DNA of 64,000 bases. Origin: Streptomyces sp. NBC_01446. GTDB lineage: Bacteria > Actinomycetota > Actinomycetes > Streptomycetales > Streptomycetaceae. The position numbers were made by a program, and so were the translations under genes. This document shows positions 1-8,080 of this stretch, in pieces. Every line of letters starts with the position of its first letter. The stretch's first letter is position 1. The notes beneath the pieces are model-generated. The model did not search any database and was not told where the DNA came from. It worked only from the letters and a program-made list of their open reading frames with translations. The stretch is from positions 4,421,501 to 4,485,500 of the forward strand of contig NZ_JAPEPO010000001.1 of NCBI RefSeq assembly GCF_026340095.1. Direction: 5' to 3'.

Positions 1-938
1 ACCGCAACGAGATCTGGGGTCCCGGCTCACCGTGGACGCCGACACTGGCCAGGCAACTCTTCGACCAGACCGGCTGGGTCAGCATCCTCACCCTGTCCGA
101 CAGCCGGGCCTACTTCGAGGTCTGCTACGCGGCAGCCCTCGTCACCTCCGCACTGTTCATGCTGGGCTGGCGGACCAGAGCGGTGTCCGTGCTGTTCGCG
201 GTCGTAGTGACGTCCTTCCACGCCAGGGCGATCTACATGACGGACGGAGGGGACACCCTCATCCTCCTCATGGTCCTCTACCTCGTCGTCACCGCATGCG
301 GCCGACGCTGGTCCCTCGACGCGCGCAGGACCCGGCTCCGAGCATCCGCCGTCAAGACGGACCGGCTTCCGCTGGACCAGGCATCCGGCGAGCTGCGACG
401 CCACCTCCGCGACGCGCGCCTGACAGTGATCACCGTGCTGCACAACTGCGGCATGCTCGTCATCGCCGCCCAGGTCTGCTTCCTCTACGGATCCGCAGGC
501 CTGTACAAGGTGCAGGGCGCCGCCTGGGGCAACGGCACCGCTCTCCACTACGCCCTGAACCTCGACGTGTTCCAGCCCTGGCCTGAGCTCTCCGCCATGG
601 CGGACGAACACGACGTACTGATCGCCATCGCCTGCTACCTGACCGTGCTGTTGCAGGTGGCCTTCCCGTTCGTCCTGTTCGGCAGGCTCAAGTACCCCGT
701 CCTGACGATGCTGTTGGGCATGCACCTGGGTATCGCGCTGTTCCTGGGCCTGCCGCTCTTCTCCGGCGCGATGATCGTCGCGGACGCCGCGTTCCTTCCA
801 GACCGCTTCTACCGGTATCTCGGACAGCTGTGGCGGCTCACTACCCAGCGCGATGTGCCGCGGCATCACCCACCTCAGCACCTCGGCCACCAGCCGCTCC
901 CTCCCACCCGCGCGCTCCCCGTGCCCCGCGGACGTTAG
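1..938 (+). CDS. HTTM / SdpB-like membrane protein, 3' part
   Basis: The reading frame is open from base 3 to the TAG at 936-938 and its start lies outside the window. The visible product is a polytopic membrane protein with a WTP near the start, several hydrophobic helices and a Tyr/Phe-rich pattern (for example YKVQGAAWGNGTALHYAL). This resembles the HTTM domain of vitamin-K-dependent gamma-carboxylase relatives and of SdpB. In Bacillus, SdpB helps mature a secreted toxin, but many actinobacterial HTTM proteins have no assigned role. The frame ends about 175 bp before a tRNA-derived attachment-like site, so this gene may be cargo of an integrated element. The Arg/Pro/His-rich C-terminal tail (about the last 30 residues) is not membrane-like and may be eroded or read-through sequence. 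Family assignment is moderate; function is unknown. Confidence 0.6.
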   Translation, partial: RNEIWGPGSPWTPTLARQLFDQTGWVSILTLSDSRAYFEVCYAAALVTSALFMLGWRTRAVSVLFAVVVTSFHARAIYMTDGGDTLILLMVLYLVVTACGRRWSLDARRTRLRASAVKTDRLPLDQASGELRRHLRDARLTVITVLHNCGMLVIAAQVCFLYGSAGLYKVQGAAWGNGTALHYALNLDVFQPWPELSAMADEHDVLIAIACYLTVLLQVAFPFVLFGRLKYPVLTMLLGMHLGIALFLGLPLFSGAMIVADAAFLPDRFYRYLGQLWRLTTQRDVPRHHPPQHLGHQPLPPTRALPVPRGR

Positions 939-1066
939 GCGCCGGCGCACCCACGGAAGTATGGGACGGCAGTCTTGGTCTCAGTCGTGGTCTCGATTGC
1001 CGCTCGGTTCGTTGGCGTCCACTTTGGTCCTGTGAGGTCCAGGACCCTTCATGACCAGGGGTGAAG

Positions 1067-1104
1067 CTTGTTCCGTGGATGAACGTGGACGTCCACGGAA
1101 CAAG
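1067..1104. repeat. 13-bp perfect inverted repeat beside the att-like site
   Basis: CTTGTTCCGTGGA (1067-1079) and its exact reverse complement (1092-1104) are separated by 12 bases. The right arm ends 9 bases before the tRNA-derived sequence. It could be a terminator for the upstream gene, a recombinase or excisionase arm site, or a repressor operator. There is no T-tract. The arms contain CTTGT, which also occurs in the adjacent anticodon-loop sequence. Confidence 0.55.
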
Positions 1105-1113
1105 ATCGCACAA

Positions 1114-1157
1114 CTTGTAATGCGTAGGTCGTCGGTTCGAATCCGACAGGGGGCTCC
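1114..1157 (+). other. tRNA-Thr(TGT) 3' fragment, putative att site
   Basis: The sequence runs from an anticodon loop CTTGTAA (anticodon TGT, threonine) through the 3' anticodon stem TGCGT, the T arm GTCGG-TTCGAAT-CCGAC and an acceptor 3' strand AGGGGGC followed by TCC. It is thus the 3' 43 or so bases of a tRNA gene. The 5' half is missing: upstream bases do not supply the matching ACGCA anticodon strand or a GCCCCCT acceptor strand. Site-specific integrative elements of actinomycetes recombine in such tRNA 3' ends and leave a partial copy at the far end. I read this as an attL/attR or as a relic of one. It cannot encode a functional tRNA. Confidence 0.7.
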
Positions 1158-1163
1158 CACGGG

Positions 1164-1201
1164 ACGAAGGCCCAGGTCACGGGTGTGACCTGGGCCTTCG
1201 T
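1164..1201. terminator. 17-bp hairpin, bidirectional terminator
   Basis: A perfect 17-bp stem (1164-1180 with 1185-1201) has a GGGT loop. It lies just after the tRNA remnant and 17 bases from the stop of the minus-strand oxidoreductase gene. It can terminate that gene and, historically, the tRNA transcript. It lacks a U-tract, as is common in Streptomyces. Confidence 0.75.
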
Positions 1202-1217
1202 CGTGCGTGGGAGCTTG

Positions 1218-2639
1218 TCAGCCGCGGCCCGCCACCCGGTCCGCGGCTCGGGCCAGGCGGGAGGAGTCCGTCGTGTGGGTGGTGAGTTCGCGGTGGTCGG
1301 CCGCGTTGTAGGTGGCGTACATGCCGTGGACGCCCAGCCAGCGGAAGGGTTCCGGTTCCCACTTGCGGACCTTGTGGTTGACCCAGGGGAGGGTCGTGAG
1401 GTCGGTGGGGCCGGACTGGCCGGAGTCCTGCTGGACGAGGTCGCGCAGGGTGCGGGCGGCGAGGTTGGTGGTGGCGACGCCGGAGCCGACGTAGCCGCCC
1501 GCCCAGCCGAGGCCCGTCGCGCGGTCGAGGGTGACCGTGGCGCACCAGTCGCGGGGGACGCCGAGGACGCCGGACCAGGCGTGGGTCACGGCGATGCCCG
1601 CCAGCTGGGGGAAGAAGCGGGTCAGAAGCGCGGTGAGGGACTCGATGGTGGCGGGCTGGGTGCGGCCGTCGTTGTCGGTTTTCGAGCCGTAGCGGTACGG
1701 GACGCCCCGGCCGCCGAGCGCGATGCGGCCGTCGGCGGTGCGCTGGGCGTACATGTAGGCGTGCGCCATGTCGCCGAGGGTCTCGCGGCCCTCCCAGCCG
1801 ATGGACTCCCACTGCGCGTCGGTCAGCGGCTCAGTGGCGATCATGGACGAGTTCATGGGGAGCCAGGTGCGGCGCTGGCCCTTGAGAGAGGCCGTGAAGC
1901 CCTCGGTGCAGCGCAGGATGTAGGGCGCGCGGACCGTGCCGTACGGGGTGACGGCGTGCTTCGGCTTGATCTCCGTGACGGGCGTCGACTCGTGGATCGT
2001 GACGCCGAGCGCCTCGACGGCGGCGGCGAGGCCCTTGAGGAGCTTGACGGGGTGCAGGCGGGCGCCGTGCGGGGTCCAGGTCGAGCCGACGGCCCCGAAG
2101 ACGCGGACGCGCTCGGCGGTCTCGCGGGCGCCGTGCAGGGTGCGGTCCTTCTCGCCGTACGCGAGTTCCGCCGCGTGGAAGGCCTTGAGGCGGGCCAACT
2201 GGGCTGGTGTGTAGGCGATTTCGAGTACGCCACCCTGGTGGATGTCGGCGTCGATCTCCTCTTCGGCGGCCGCGCGGATCACCTCGGAGACGGTGTCGTT
2301 CATGGCTTCCTGGAGGCGGACGGCCGCGTCGTGGCCGTGCAGTTTCGCGTAGCGGTCGCGGCCGGCGATGCCGTTGTAGAGCCAGCCGCCGTTGCGCCCG
2401 GACGCGCCGTAGCCGCAGAACTTCTGCTCCAGGACGGTGATGCGGAGGAAGGGCGCGGCCTTCTTCAGGTAGTAGGCGGTCCACAGGCCCGTGTAGCCGC
2501 CGCCGACGATGACGACGTCGGCGGACGCGTCACCCGGGAGGGGCTCGCGGGCGGTGGGCATGCCGTCGTCCGCGTACCAGAACGATATGCCGCCGTTGAC
2601 GGTGGCCTGGGCGCCGTGGGTGCCGTTCTTGCTGCTCAT
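1218..2639 (-). CDS. FAD-dependent amino-acid/amine oxidoreductase (DAO family)
   Basis: This 473-residue protein begins with a short tail and then the FAD-binding Rossmann motif VVIVGGGYTG (about residues 42-51). GASGRNGGW follows, as in gamma-glutamylputrescine oxidase (PuuB/OrdL) and glycine-oxidase relatives, and the C-terminal FAD segment is GWAGGYVGSGV. Such enzymes oxidise a secondary or primary amine using FAD and O2. The exact substrate cannot be read from sequence. The ATG at 2637-2639 was chosen because it directly precedes the family N-terminus; extending further would run through the neighbouring gene. It lies 11 bp downstream of the rhomboid-like gene on the same strand and is probably co-transcribed with it. 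Confidence 0.85.
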   Translation of the reverse strand: MSSKNGTHGAQATVNGGISFWYADDGMPTAREPLPGDASADVVIVGGGYTGLWTAYYLKKAAPFLRITVLEQKFCGYGASGRNGGWLYNGIAGRDRYAKLHGHDAAVRLQEAMNDTVSEVIRAAAEEEIDADIHQGGVLEIAYTPAQLARLKAFHAAELAYGEKDRTLHGARETAERVRVFGAVGSTWTPHGARLHPVKLLKGLAAAVEALGVTIHESTPVTEIKPKHAVTPYGTVRAPYILRCTEGFTASLKGQRRTWLPMNSSMIATEPLTDAQWESIGWEGRETLGDMAHAYMYAQRTADGRIALGGRGVPYRYGSKTDNDGRTQPATIESLTALLTRFFPQLAGIAVTHAWSGVLGVPRDWCATVTLDRATGLGWAGGYVGSGVATTNLAARTLRDLVQQDSGQSGPTDLTTLPWVNHKVRKWEPEPFRWLGVHGMYATYNAADHRELTTHTTDSSRLARAADRVAGRG

Positions 2640-2650
2640 GGCGTCGGACG

Positions 2651-3382
2651 TTAGCGCTCCGCAGGGGGGTTCGGGCAGGGGGGACGGATGCCTTCCTGAT
2701 TTTGTGGGTGATCGTTCCGTCGCGCTGTCCTGTCCCGTCGCCGCAGGACCGTCAGCGGGTTCCAGGGCTCGGCCCGGTCGCGTACGAGGGGGTGGCAGGC
2801 CAGGCCGATGAGGACCGAGACGAAGTGCCCCAGGTCGGTGAAGGTGCGGCCGGTGAGGAGCGGGCCGCCGTAGACGATCAGGACGACGGCCAGATAGACG
2901 TAGCGCCAGGGCGGGACGAGCCGGTACGTGAGAACGCCGACGACGCCCGCGAGCGCGTAACTCACCCCCACATCGAGGGTGGCGGCAGACGAGGCGGGCG
3001 CGTGGCCGTGGCGGATCGCCCACAGCAGGGCGCCCTCGCTGATCAGGGTCGCGAGGACGTGCGCCGCCCCCACGACGGCCAGCCAGCGCCAGGTGTCGAG
3101 CCAGCGCTCGGCCTGCGCGTGGAACACCGTGTAGAGGACGGCGTAGGGCCACCAACTGCTGTCGTCGATCCAGAACAAGGAGGCGACGAAGACGCGGACC
3201 GGGTTGGTCGACAGCTCGTTCAGGTTCGTGGAGCGCTGGCGCAGGAACTCGTGCTCGAAGTGCGGGTCCATGTGGTGCATGGCGACCGTCGTGAAGAACA
3301 GGGCTGCCAGCCAGAGATAGGTGCCGGGGGCGTGCCGTACGTACGACCACACGGCGAGGGGGAAACGGCGCATGGACTGCAT
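2651..3382 (-). CDS. rhomboid-like integral membrane protein
   Basis: This 243-residue protein has about six hydrophobic segments. Rhomboid-like landmarks are GVSYALAG in a late-middle helix, where rhomboid proteases have GxSG, and DLGHFVSVLIG in a late helix carrying a conserved His. The serine is present, but the following glycine is replaced by tyrosine, so protease activity is uncertain. This matches a Streptomyces group usually described only as rhomboid-like. The C-terminal 40 residues are basic and cytoplasmic-looking. It is first in a two-gene unit with the FAD oxidoreductase and diverges from the kinase gene at 3409 across only 26 bp, so the two promoters must overlap. Confidence 0.7.
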   Translation of the reverse strand: MQSMRRFPLAVWSYVRHAPGTYLWLAALFFTTVAMHHMDPHFEHEFLRQRSTNLNELSTNPVRVFVASLFWIDDSSWWPYAVLYTVFHAQAERWLDTWRWLAVVGAAHVLATLISEGALLWAIRHGHAPASSAATLDVGVSYALAGVVGVLTYRLVPPWRYVYLAVVLIVYGGPLLTGRTFTDLGHFVSVLIGLACHPLVRDRAEPWNPLTVLRRRDRTARRNDHPQNQEGIRPPCPNPPAER

Positions 3383-3408
3383 TCAGGCACGCACATAGGG
3401 TCGTTCGG

Positions 3409-4290
3409 GTGATCGACATCCCGGACGGCCTGGTCGAGTCCCAGTACACCTATGCGGGTGAGCCCGGTCGCGCCTTCATCGCCGGGCTCCCGGCGCGCGT
3501 GGAGGAGTTCGTCGAACGCTGGGAGCTGCGCGTCGACGGGCCCGCGATGCACGGCATGGCCGCCCTGGTCCTGCCCGTGGTGCGGTGCGACGGGACGCCC
3601 GCCGCGGTCAAGTTCCAGATCCTCGACGAGGAGACCGAGGGCGAGCCGGTCGCGCTGCGTGTCTGGGACGGCGACGGCGCCGTCCGGCTCCTCGACCACG
3701 ACGACGCCACGGGCACGATGCTCCTCGAACGGCTCGACTCCGGGCGGATGCTGGACTCCGTGGAGGACTCCCGGAAGGCCGTCCTCGTCATCGCCGAACT
3801 GCTGGCCCGGCTCACGTCCGGGCCCGCCCCGGAAGGGATGCGGCGGCTGTCCGACATCGCCGCCGACATGCTCGCCCAGGTGCCGTCGGCGCTCGCGGCC
3901 GTGCCCGGCCCGTCCGACCGAGCGCTGCTCGCGGACTGTGCGGCGGCCGTGCGCGAGGTCGCGGGCGAGGCGGGTGACCGGCTGCTGCACTGGGATCTGC
4001 ACTTCGAGAACGTGCTGGCCGCCGAGCGGGAGCCGTGGCTGGCCATCGACCCGAAGCCGCTCGCGGGCGACCCGGGCTTCGACCTGAAGCCCGCCATCGA
4101 CAACCGCTTCGACGCGGACGAGGTGGTGTGGCGGTTCGACGCGATGAGCGGGGTGCTCGGGCTCGACCGGGAGCGGGCGCGCGCCTGGACGCTCGGGCGG
4201 GTGCTTCAGGACTCCCTGTGGGAGATCGAGGACGGGCGACCACTGGCGCCGGACCATCTGGAGACGGCGCGCAGACTGCTCGGGCGGTGA
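3409..4290 (+). CDS. aminoglycoside/hydroxyurea phosphotransferase-like kinase
   Basis: The 293-residue protein-kinase-fold phosphotransferase carries the catalytic loop HWDLHFENVL (the Brenner-type HxDxxxxN) and a metal-binding AIDPKPLAGDP segment, as in APH(6) streptomycin kinases and hydroxyurea phosphotransferases. The AVKF lysine motif in the N-lobe is also present. Chromosomal copies in Streptomyces may inactivate aminoglycosides or act on other hydroxylated metabolites; no resistance should be assumed. The GTG start follows AGGGT at 3397-3401. The gene is divergent from the rhomboid-like gene. Confidence 0.8.
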   Translation: MIDIPDGLVESQYTYAGEPGRAFIAGLPARVEEFVERWELRVDGPAMHGMAALVLPVVRCDGTPAAVKFQILDEETEGEPVALRVWDGDGAVRLLDHDDATGTMLLERLDSGRMLDSVEDSRKAVLVIAELLARLTSGPAPEGMRRLSDIAADMLAQVPSALAAVPGPSDRALLADCAAAVREVAGEAGDRLLHWDLHFENVLAAEREPWLAIDPKPLAGDPGFDLKPAIDNRFDADEVVWRFDAMSGVLGLDRERARAWTLGRVLQDSLWEIEDGRPLAPDHLETARRLLGR

Positions 4291-4432
4291 GCGGGCCCGT
4301 GCGGGGCGCGCTGCGGTGCGTGGGTGGCCCGGGCGTGCGTGTCCGGCCAGGCGGTGAGTGGTCGGCCGCCCCGTGGTGGGTGGTCGGCCGACCCGTGCGG
4401 GCCGTCCCGTGGTGAGTGGTTAGCCTGCCGTC

Positions 4433-4906
4433 ATGATTCGTACCGCCACGCCCGCCGATGTCCCCGTCATCCACGCCATGGTCCGTGAACTCGCCGACTA
4501 CGAGAAGGCGCTGCACGAGGCGCGGGCCACCGAGGAGCAGCTGCGCGAGGCGCTGTTCGGGGAGCGGCCCGCCGCGTTCGCCCACATCGCCGAGGACGAC
4601 ACGACGGGCGAGCCCGTCGGCTTCTGCCTGTGGTTCCTGAACTTCTCCACCTGGCGCGGGGTGCACGGGATCTACCTGGAGGACCTGTACGTACGGCCCG
4701 AGGCGCGCGGCGGCGGTCACGGCAAGGCGCTGCTGACCGAGCTGGCGCGGATCTGCGGCGAGTGCGGTTACGAGCGCCTGGAGTGGTCGGTCCTCGACTG
4801 GAACGAGCCGTCGATCAACTTCTACAAGGCGCTCGGCGCGGCACCGCAGGACGAGTGGACGGTGTACCGGCTGACGGATGAGGCGCTGGCCCGGCTCGGG
4901 TCGTAG
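4433..4906 (+). CDS. GNAT acetyltransferase, SSAT-like (diamine/polyamine)
   Basis: The 157-residue protein matches the spermidine/spermine N1-acetyltransferase branch of the GNAT fold: IRTATPADVPVI at the start, LEDLYVRPEARGGGHGKALL as the acetyl-CoA pyrophosphate loop (R/QxxGxG/A), and WSVLDWNEPSINFYKALGA near the end. The likely reaction is transfer of acetyl from acetyl-CoA to a primary amine, possibly a polyamine or thialysine. No Shine-Dalgarno precedes the ATG. Instead a TAGCCT hexamer lies six bases upstream, consistent with a leaderless transcript. Confidence 0.8.
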   Translation: MIRTATPADVPVIHAMVRELADYEKALHEARATEEQLREALFGERPAAFAHIAEDDTTGEPVGFCLWFLNFSTWRGVHGIYLEDLYVRPEARGGGHGKALLTELARICGECGYERLEWSVLDWNEPSINFYKALGAAPQDEWTVYRLTDEALARLGS

Positions 4907-4930
4907 CGCGCCCGGGGCCCAGGCTCGCGG

Positions 4931-5935
4931 TCACGGGATCAGGACCACCTTGCCGATCGTGCCGCGGTTCTCCAGGGCACGGTGCGCCGCGGCAGCCTCG
5001 GCGAGCGGGAAGCGGGTCACCGCGGGACGCAGGCGGCCCGCCTCGGCCTCCCTCAGTGCGGCCAGTTCCAGCGTGCGGACCGGGTCGTCGCCGCCCGCGC
5101 GCCGCATCATCGGCGGGCCGAGCACCTGTTCCTGGGTGATGCCGCGCCGGGTGAGTTCGTCCGCGGAGAAGGTGAGGGGCTCGCCGTCGTGCAGGCCCTT
5201 GCCGGACCAGCCGAAGACGACGTGGACGCCGCCGGGGCCGAGCAGGTCGACGGCGGCCAGGCCCGCGTCGCCGCCCACCCCGTCGAGGACGACGGTCGCC
5301 GGGCGGCCGCTGAGGAACCGGCGGACCTGCTCGGGCCAGTCGGCGGCGGTGTAGTCGACGGCCAGGTCGGCACCGTTCGCGCGGACGCGGGCCACCTTCT
5401 CGGGGCCGCCCGCGAGGCCGACGACGGTGGCGCCCGCGTGCTTCGCGTACTGGACGAGCAGGGTGCCGATGCCTCCGGCCGCGGCCGGGATCACGGCCAC
5501 CGACGCGGGGCCGAGCGGGGCGAACTGCAGGATTCCCATCGCCGTACGGCCCGTGCCGATCAGGGCGACGGCCTCGGGGAAGTCCAGGTCGGGCGGGAGT
5601 TCGTGCAGGCGGGCCGCGTCGATCACGGTGAGCTCGGCGTAGCCTCCGGGGGCGAATCCGAGGTGGCCGACGACGCGCTTGCCGAGCCAGGACGCGTCGG
5701 TGCCCTCGCCGAGCGATTCGACGGTGCCGGCGACCTCGCGGCCGGGAACGGTGGGCAGCGCGGGCGGTTCGGGCGCGGGGCCCTTCATGCCCTCGCGCAG
5801 GGCGGTGTCCAGGAGGTGCACGCCGGCCGCGGCCACGGCGATCCGGACCTGGCCGGGGCCGGGCAGGGGGTCTCCGGTCTTCTCGTAGGTGAGGTTCTCG
5901 GCGGGTCCGAAGGCGTGCAGTCGTACAGCGTGCAT
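4931..5935 (-). CDS. zinc-type/quinone oxidoreductase (MDR family)
   Basis: This 334-residue medium-chain dehydrogenase/reductase has the GroES-like N-domain (GVHLLDTALREG) and then the NADPH-binding AAAGGIGTLLVQYAKHAGA motif in the Rossmann domain, with no structural or catalytic zinc cysteines. This fits NADPH:quinone oxidoreductases. The protein ends with the usual HRALENRGTIGKVVLIP. The ATG at 5933-5935 follows AAGGGAG at good spacing, which decides this start over an upstream TTG. Confidence 0.85.
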   Translation of the reverse strand: MHAVRLHAFGPAENLTYEKTGDPLPGPGQVRIAVAAAGVHLLDTALREGMKGPAPEPPALPTVPGREVAGTVESLGEGTDASWLGKRVVGHLGFAPGGYAELTVIDAARLHELPPDLDFPEAVALIGTGRTAMGILQFAPLGPASVAVIPAAAGGIGTLLVQYAKHAGATVVGLAGGPEKVARVRANGADLAVDYTAADWPEQVRRFLSGRPATVVLDGVGGDAGLAAVDLLGPGGVHVVFGWSGKGLHDGEPLTFSADELTRRGITQEQVLGPPMMRRAGGDDPVRTLELAALREAEAGRLRPAVTRFPLAEAAAAHRALENRGTIGKVVLIP

Positions 5936-6023
5936 GGCGGGCTCCCTTGGGCGTGCGGCCTCTTGCTGGGCCAGGTGTGCACCACCCTTCAACCGCAAGC
6001 TCACTTGAGGTCAAGCGCGAGGG

Positions 6024-7199
6024 TCAGGCCGCGCGGAGTCCCGGGCGGGACGCGGTGAGCGCGAGCGTGGTCGCCTCGATGGCGCTGTTGAACGACACCT
6101 CGGAGAGCACGCCGGGCGCCGCGACCTGGTCGCCCACCAGATACACGCCGTCCCCGCGGTCGATCGCGGGCCGGTCCCGCCAGGTGGTGCCGGGCAGGTC
6201 GACCGCCCCCGTCCGCCCGTTCGCGAGCGCGTCCCTGCGCCAGGTCGCGCGGTCGCGCCAGCCGGGAAATCCCAGGTCGAGCAGGCGTTCGGCGCGTGCC
6301 GTGCCGTCGGCCTTCGACTCGTGCGGCGCTACGGGGATGTGGCCCTGGACGAGCTGCTGCCCGCGCGGCGCCAGACTCCGGTCCTGGGCCGTGAACCGCT
6401 CGAGCCAGGCCGGGAAGTCGAGCCCGGACACGATGAAGGCGTCGCCGCGGCGGGTGCGCACGGCCAGGTCGATCAGAGTCGTACGGCCGCCGGCCCACGT
6501 CAGCGACGAGTCCCCGAGGAGGCGGCGCGCCGAGTCGAGGGACGTCGCCACGATCACCGGCCCGCCGCCCGTGGGCACGGAGTCGACGCGGGACAGCGTC
6601 TCCACGCGCACGCCCAGATTCCAGGCACGGGCCGCCATCCGGTCGATCACGGACGCCCAGCCGCCGCGCGGATAGTGCGCCTCGGGCGGCACCTTCGCGG
6701 CGCGGCGCAGACGCTCCTGGACGAAGGCCGCGGAGAGGGAGCCCGGGTCGTGGTGGAAGAGCGCCACGGAGGTGTAGTGGGCGGCCGCGCGGGCGCCCTC
6801 CTCGCCGACGTGGCGCGTCGCCCACGTCATGAAGTCCACGTCCACGGGCGCGTGTTCGGACCGGTGGCGAAGGAGGCGCACAAGGGCCAGCGGAGGGGTG
6901 CGGCGCAGGGCTCCGCGGTGGTGGAAGCGCAGGCGGGAGCCCTCGACGGGCGGGATCGGGGCGAGCGGGCCGAGCAGGTCGCGCTGCTTCAGCCAGGTCC
7001 AGTGCGGGCCGCCGCTGTAGAGGGCGTGCGGTCCGTCGTGTGTGCGGTACGGCCCTTCGGCGGTGCGGGCGCGGCCGCCGAGGGTGTGGTGCGACTCGTG
7101 GAGCGTGACGCGCGCTCCGGCCTCGGCGGCGGTGACGGCCGCGGTGAGGCCGGCGAATCCGCCGCCGATGACGGTGAGGTCGGGGGTGGTCGTTGCCAC
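6024..7199 (-). CDS. FAD-dependent desaturase-like oxidoreductase
   Basis: The 391-residue protein opens with the dinucleotide-binding motif VIGGGFAGLTAAVTAAEAG and continues with TLGGRARTAEG, the GG-R signature of phytoene desaturase and amine-oxidase relatives. The C-terminus has the FAD-contact stretch GVYLVGDQVAAPGVLSEV. No carotenoid genes are nearby, so it is safest to call it an orphan NAD(P)/FAD protein of the phytoene dehydrogenase family. The start is GTG. A (TGTGCC)n-type repeat lies 25 bp upstream. Confidence 0.75.
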   Translation of the reverse strand: MATTTPDLTVIGGGFAGLTAAVTAAEAGARVTLHESHHTLGGRARTAEGPYRTHDGPHALYSGGPHWTWLKQRDLLGPLAPIPPVEGSRLRFHHRGALRRTPPLALVRLLRHRSEHAPVDVDFMTWATRHVGEEGARAAAHYTSVALFHHDPGSLSAAFVQERLRRAAKVPPEAHYPRGGWASVIDRMAARAWNLGVRVETLSRVDSVPTGGGPVIVATSLDSARRLLGDSSLTWAGGRTTLIDLAVRTRRGDAFIVSGLDFPAWLERFTAQDRSLAPRGQQLVQGHIPVAPHESKADGTARAERLLDLGFPGWRDRATWRRDALANGRTGAVDLPGTTWRDRPAIDRGDGVYLVGDQVAAPGVLSEVSFNSAIEATTLALTASRPGLRAA

Positions 7200-7223
7200 G
7201 CCGCTGTTCCCCTTCGGGTTGGC

Positions 7224-7257
7224 TGTGCCGTGCCTGTGCCTGTGTCTGTGTCTGTGC
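7224..7257. repeat. short TGTGCC/TGTGTC microsatellite
   Basis: About five and a half tandem copies of a six-base unit (TGTGCC, drifting to TGTGTC) lie 25 bp upstream of the minus-strand GTG at 7199. This is in the promoter or leader of the desaturase-like gene. Copy number could vary by slippage. Confidence 0.7.
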
Positions 7258-7354
7258 TTTTACGACTTACGACGGCTGTGCGCGGCGGAATGTGACATGG
7301 GCGGGGGAGGGGCGGCGGTCACCGATTGTCAGTGGCGGCGGGCAGCATGGGGGC

Positions 7355-8056
7355 ATGGCGGAGAAACGAGTGGCGAGGCCGGCGAAGGCGTCGTCGGCGA
7401 AACCGGCGGCGGTGAAGAAGGCGCGGCGGCCCGAGGTGCGGCTGCCCCCGCTGGCGCCCTGGAGCGGTGGCGAGCTCGAGCCGGACGGGGACTACGACGG
7501 GGTGGAGTTCGCGGCGGCCGACTTCACCGGGCAGGACGGCGGGGGCGCCCGTTTCATGGACTGCGCGCTCGAAGGGTGCGGGCTCGACGAGACGCGGCTG
7601 ACCCGCGCCCGGATCCTCGATTCCACGCTGATGGGGATACGGGGTGTGGGCACGGACCTCGCGGAGGCGACCCTGCGGGACGTCGAGGTGGTGGACGCCC
7701 GGCTCGGCGGGGTCCAGCTGCACGGGAGCGTGCTGGAGCGGGTCGTGGTGCGCGGCGGGAAGATCGAGTACCTGAATCTGCGCAAGGCGCGCCTGAAGGA
7801 CGTCGTCTTCGACGGATGCGTGCTGGTGGAGCCGGACTTCGGGGGCGCGCGTCTGGACCGGGTGGAGTTCCAGGGCTGTGTGGTGCGGGGTGCGGACTTC
7901 ACGGGCGCCGTGATGGCGGACGTGGATCTGCGGGGCGTGGCCGAGCTGGGGATCGCGCGCGGCGTGGACCGGCTGGCCGGGGCCGTGATCAGCCCGGCCC
8001 AGCTCTTCGACCTGGCACCGGCGTTCGCGGCGCAGATCGGGGTGCGGGTGGAGTAG
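7355..8056 (+). CDS. pentapeptide-repeat protein
   Basis: The 233-residue protein has a basic, Lys/Ala/Pro-rich N-terminal 30 residues followed by about 150 residues of A(D/N)LxX-type pentapeptide repeats (ADFTG, ARFMD, TDLAEATL, ARLGG, PDFGGARL, ADFTGAVM). These are expected to form a right-handed quadrilateral beta-helix. Some members protect DNA gyrase by mimicking DNA; the strongly basic N-terminus argues for a different partner here. The ATG at 7355 is preceded by a GGGGG run. Function unknown. Confidence 0.8.
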   Translation: MAEKRVARPAKASSAKPAAVKKARRPEVRLPPLAPWSGGELEPDGDYDGVEFAAADFTGQDGGGARFMDCALEGCGLDETRLTRARILDSTLMGIRGVGTDLAEATLRDVEVVDARLGGVQLHGSVLERVVVRGGKIEYLNLRKARLKDVVFDGCVLVEPDFGGARLDRVEFQGCVVRGADFTGAVMADVDLRGVAELGIARGVDRLAGAVISPAQLFDLAPAFAAQIGVRVE

Positions 8057-8080
8057 GGGCGGCTGACGGAGAGGTGGGGG

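Noticed and set aside
1114..1157. Functional tRNA-Thr gene
   Set aside because: The 5' acceptor strand, D arm and 5' anticodon strand are missing.
3409..4906. Mobile antibiotic-resistance region
   Set aside because: The kinase and acetyltransferase have normal Streptomyces codon usage and no transposon ends nearby. They are more likely chromosomal housekeeping or metabolite-modifying enzymes.
6024..7199. Part of a carotenoid cluster
   Set aside because: Only one desaturase-like gene is present, with no crtB, crtE or cyclase gene in the window.
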